DNA of 9,032 bases, from positions 1 to 9,032 of the forward strand of contig CALJMB010000135.1 of assembly GCA_937982515.1 (NCBI GenBank), written 5' to 3'. Positions 6,558-9,032 of this stretch are shown in pieces (positions within the stretch are counted from its first letter, which is position 1; every line of letters begins with the position of its first letter). Both the position numbers and the translations under genes were made by a program. Origin of the DNA: an uncultured Balneolaceae bacterium (lineage in GTDB: Bacteria > Bacteroidota > Rhodothermia > Balneolales > Balneolaceae). Under the pieces are notes generated by a model, which saw only the letters and a list, made by a program, of their open reading frames with translations, was not told the origin of the DNA and ran no database searches.

Positions 6558-6581
6558 CACGAAAACACAAAAGCACGAAAC
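6558..6581 (+). repeat. Three tandem 8-nt units, cacgaaa-type
   Basis: CACGAAAA, CACAAAAG and CACGAAAC follow one another with an 8-nt period just after the lectin-like gene. Similar CACGAAA-rich stretches recur between genes in many environmental bacterial genomes, to my recollection. Function unknown. Confidence 0.5.
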
Positions 6582-6602
6582 GGATTATAATAACGCTAGC
6601 CG

Positions 6603-6640
6603 GAGGTGTAAGACCGGGTATTGGCTTCCCCTTATACCTC
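6603..6640 (+). repeat. Imperfect inverted repeat downstream of the lectin-like gene
   Basis: GAGGTGTAAG (6603-6612) pairs with CTTATACCTC (6631-6640) over ten positions with one G-U, around an 18-nt loop. It is followed by GGGGGCAAATTCTG, not a T-tract, so if it ends the lectin transcript it is not a canonical intrinsic terminator. A dispersed repeat is an alternative. Confidence 0.5.
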
Positions 6641-6748
6641 GGGGGCAAATTCTGACGACTAATAACCACATTTCTGACTCTTATGAAAATGAAGGAATCT
6701 CTCCAATTAATCTGCTCTGCTATCTCTTTTGTGATAAAGGCAGACAGG

Positions 6749-8893
6749 ATGGAACAAAATTTATCCCTTATTGTCTTGGTATTTGCCTTTACTGCAATAA
6801 GTGCCTGCAATTCGGGGAACGGCTCACTTCAGATCGGAGATCACGATCTCGGTGGGGTAGTCACCGGTCCTAACGGGCCGGAAGCGGGCGTCTGGGTCAT
6901 TGCCGAAACGCATGACCTCCCCACCCGCTACGCCAAAATTGTGGTTACCGATGACGAGGGGCGGTATCTGATCCCCGATCTTCCCGAAGCTAATTACAGC
7001 GTGTGGGTGCGTGGTTATGGTCTTGTAGATTCCCCCAAGCAGTCATCCACACCGGGCAATACTTTGAACCTGACCGCCGTAGAAGCCCCCGACGCAAGCG
7101 CAGCGGCACAATACTATCCGGCGGGATACTGGTTTTCACTGATCGATGTGCCGGAACAAAACGAATTCCCCGGTACCGGAGCCAACGGCAACGGCATCTC
7201 CCCCAATATCAAAACCCAGGCCGATTTTCTGAGGAATATCAAATCCGGCAACTGCATGGCCTGCCACCAGCTGGGAAGCAAAGGCACGCGGGAGATTCCC
7301 GAAGCACTGGGAGAGTTCGACTCTTCTGAGGAGGCCTGGGAGCGCCGTGTACAGTCGGGACAGGCCGGCAGTAGTATGCTGGGAGGCATTCATCATCTAG
7401 GCAGAGAAGCGACGCTTAAGATGTTTGCCGACTGGACCGACCGGATTGCCGAAGGCGCAGTACCCCCTCAGCCGCCCCGTCCGGAAGGGCTGGAGCGCAA
7501 TGTGGTCATCACTCAGTGGGACTGGGCCGACCCGAAAGCTTACCTGCACGATCTGGTCTCGACCGACCGCAGAGACCCCACCGTAAATGCCAATGGCAAG
7601 ATCTATGGGGCTCTCGAAGCCAGCGCCGATTACCTGCCCGTACTGGATCCGGTGACTCACGAGATAAGCCAGGTACCACTTACCGTGCGCGACCCCAACA
7701 CGCGGCCGGCCTCCGGCCCGTCGGTGCCACAGCCTTCTCCCTACTGGGGAGATGAGCCTATCTGGAACAGTAAAGCCAATGTGCACAATCCCATGTTTGA
7801 CGGCCAGGGGCGTGTATGGATCACCGCCACGGTACGTCCGCCGGAAAACCCGGACTTCTGCCGGGAGGGATCGGATCACCCTTCGGCCAAGGTATTTCCC
7901 GTTGACCGGTCATGGCGGCATCTCGGCGTCTACAACCCCGAGACAGACGAATACACCCATATTGGCACCTGCTTCAGCACACATCACCTGATGTTTGCCG
8001 AAGATGACAATAACACCCTCTGGACCAGTGGCGGCGGACCGGTAGTCGGCTGGCTGGATGTAAATAAATTTGACGAAACCGGAGATGAGCAGGCCGCCCA
8101 GGGCTGGACGCCCCTCATCCTCGATACCAACGGAAACGGACAGAGGGATGCGTATGTAGAACCCGGTGAACCGGTCGATCCGTCGAAAGACAAGCGAATT
8201 GCGAACGGCCTCTATGCAGTAGCTCCGGCTCCGGACGGCTCGGTCTGGGGATCGTCTTTAGGCTATCCCGGCGCTGTTATCCGGCTGGAGCCCGGCCCTA
8301 ATCCAACCGAGACGGCCCTTGCCGAGATCTATGAGCTTCCGCTCAATGAAAACGGAGAACCGTTGGAAGGATTTTCTCCCCGCGGGATGGACATCGACCG
8401 CAACGGAGTGGCCTGGGTGGCGCTGGCCAGCGGACACATGGCCAGTTTCGACCGGCGGAAGTGTGAAGGTCCGCTCAACGGGCCGCAGGCGACCGGCCAG
8501 CACTGCCCGGAAGGATGGACCTTTTATACCGAGCCGCTGCCCCAGATCAACGGTGTAACCGGTTCGGGCAGCGCTGAATCAAGCTACTATACATGGGTGG
8601 ATCAGTTCAACACACTTGGGCTGGGCGAGAATGTGCCGATCAACACGGGCAACGAGTCTGAAGGGTTGCTGGTGCTGCATGAGGGAGAATGGGTGGTGCT
8701 GCGTGTTCCTTATCCGCTGGGTTTCTACACCAAATGGATGGATGGCCGCATCGACGATCCCGATGCCGGCTGGAAGGGCCGCGGCGTGTGGGCCACGATA
8801 AGTACCCGCGCGCCGTTCCATATGGAAGGCGGCAAAGGTACCACCAGTAAGGTCTTTAAGTTTCAGCTTCGTCCTGACCCGCTGGCAAGGTGA
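6749..8893 (+). CDS. Lipoprotein with carboxypeptidase-regulatory-like domain, cytochrome c motif and beta-propeller
   Basis: A 714-residue predicted lipoprotein. The start at 6749 (MEQNLSLIVLVFAFTAISAC) is chosen because it gives a compact signal with lipobox ISAC and Cys20, and AAAGG lies 8 nt upstream. Domains: beta-sandwich at about 34-110 (GGVVTGPNGPEAGVWVIAE, DDEGRYLIPDLPEANYSVWV) of the carboxypeptidase-regulatory type; one heme c site CMACH (169-173), with Met210 in SSMLGG a candidate distal ligand; then from about 250 to the end a beta-propeller with blade signatures GKIYG, GRVWIT, NTLWTSGGG, GSVWGSSLG and GVAWVALASGH, like streptogramin-lyase-type propellers. A Ca-loop-like DTNGNGQRD sits at 459-467. 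Extra cysteines (371, 408, 572, 586) could form disulfides. The full arrangement, including the ending FQLRPDPLAR, matches a conserved, widespread family without known function. A periplasmic or surface oxidoreductase or electron-transfer role is plausible from the heme but unproven. Only one heme motif is present. Confidence 0.8.
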   Translation: MEQNLSLIVLVFAFTAISACNSGNGSLQIGDHDLGGVVTGPNGPEAGVWVIAETHDLPTRYAKIVVTDDEGRYLIPDLPEANYSVWVRGYGLVDSPKQSSTPGNTLNLTAVEAPDASAAAQYYPAGYWFSLIDVPEQNEFPGTGANGNGISPNIKTQADFLRNIKSGNCMACHQLGSKGTREIPEALGEFDSSEEAWERRVQSGQAGSSMLGGIHHLGREATLKMFADWTDRIAEGAVPPQPPRPEGLERNVVITQWDWADPKAYLHDLVSTDRRDPTVNANGKIYGALEASADYLPVLDPVTHEISQVPLTVRDPNTRPASGPSVPQPSPYWGDEPIWNSKANVHNPMFDGQGRVWITATVRPPENPDFCREGSDHPSAKVFPVDRSWRHLGVYNPETDEYTHIGTCFSTHHLMFAEDDNNTLWTSGGGPVVGWLDVNKFDETGDEQAAQGWTPLILDTNGNGQRDAYVEPGEPVDPSKDKRIANGLYAVAPAPDGSVWGSSLGYPGAVIRLEPGPNPTETALAEIYELPLNENGEPLEGFSPRGMDIDRNGVAWVALASGHMASFDRRKCEGPLNGPQATGQHCPEGWTFYTEPLPQINGVTGSGSAESSYYTWVDQFNTLGLGENVPINTGNESEGLLVLHEGEWVVLRVPYPLGFYTKWMDGRIDDPDAGWKGRGVWATISTRAPFHMEGGKGTTSKVFKFQLRPDPLAR

Positions 8894-8932
8894 GGGTGTT
8901 CTATTTCCTGACAGCGCCTTCATAAATAACGC

Positions 8933-8989
8933 CTGTCATCCTTCGACTGTATCCCGCCACACCCGGCGGGACTCCGCTCGGGATGACAG
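8933..8989. repeat. Palindromic intergenic repeat (CTGTCATCC...GGATGACAG)
   Basis: Outer arms CTGTCATCC (8933-8941) and GGATGACAG (8981-8989) are perfectly complementary over 9 bp and enclose an inner hairpin CCCGCC (8953-8958) / GGCGGG (8965-8970). The TGTCATCC-TTCGAC motif matches a palindrome type I recall as dispersed between genes in Bacteroidota-like and other genomes. It starts 39 nt after the lipoprotein stop and may also act as a 3' stem or terminator. The rest of 8894-9032 shows no gene. Confidence 0.65.
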
Positions 8990-9032
8990 CCTTTGCTATA
9001 GAGGAAAGGACTCCTACTAACCAATAACAACA

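Larger units (their letters stand above)
6535..6748 (+). other. Intergenic region with short repeats and a hairpin
   Basis: No gene is assigned here. It holds the 8-nt periodic repeat and the imperfect hairpin listed separately. An in-frame ATG at 6683 would extend the downstream lipoprotein by 22 residues, but this gives an awkwardly long start before the hydrophobic signal, so 6683-6748 is treated as untranslated. No TAnnTTTG element was found. Confidence 0.5.

Noticed and set aside
6683..6748. Earlier start for the cytochrome-propeller lipoprotein at 6683
   Set aside because: It puts an extra partly hydrophobic 22-residue segment ahead of a complete lipoprotein signal; the ATG at 6749 has an AAAGG site.
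8931..8990. A CRISPR repeat
   Set aside because: Only one copy is present, with no regularly spaced repeats and no cas genes.

Overview
The window fits a Bacteroidota-type bacterium, or a relative such as Balneolota/Rhodothermota. The grounds are a SusC/SusD outer-membrane pair, a TAnnTTTG-type promoter element, weak use of Shine-Dalgarno sites, and Cys-anchored lipoproteins. The lineage is an inference from gene content, not a measured assignment. No tRNA, rRNA, CRISPR array, insertion sequence or phage gene was seen.

Left half (minus strand, about 5660 down to 1): one probable transcription unit. In transcript order it holds a TACCTTTG promoter element (5652-5659), a 29-codon leader ORF (5489-5578) beginning MMQCCCCCMCMMC, a strong intrinsic terminator (5417-5455), then susC (2108-5341), susD (748-2061) and the N-terminal 204 residues of an M14 zinc carboxypeptidase (1-613, running off the window). 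SusC is the TonB-dependent outer-membrane channel, SusD the substrate-capturing surface lipoprotein, and the M14 enzyme would trim peptides. I read it as a peptide-scavenging operon.

The most interesting part is the 5' leader of this operon. It has the full layout of a ribosome-mediated transcription attenuator: a leader peptide with seven Cys codons (five consecutive), a 14-nt segment just after those codons that can pair with the 5' arm and loop of the terminator (an antiterminator), and a further segment upstream of the leader start that can sequester that 14-nt segment. The predicted logic is that low charged tRNA-Cys stalls the ribosome on the Cys run, the antiterminator forms, and transcription proceeds into susCD-peptidase. 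That would make a nutrient-import operon responsive to sulfur-amino-acid (Cys) starvation. The structure is visible in the sequence; the function is inferred.

Right half (plus strand, 5881 to 8893): two divergently oriented genes for exported proteins. The first is a 217-residue secreted protein with a lectin/endostatin-like domain and four cysteines. The second is a 714-residue lipoprotein joining a carboxypeptidase-regulatory-like beta-sandwich, a single CxxCH cytochrome c motif and a beta-propeller related to streptogramin-lyase-like repeats. Both resemble widespread families without a settled function. The intergenic regions carry several inverted repeats (5804-5828, 6603-6640, 8933-8989) and a short 8-nt periodic repeat (6558-6581). 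The last, bracketed by CTGTCATCC/GGATGACAG, looks like a member of a dispersed palindromic repeat family.
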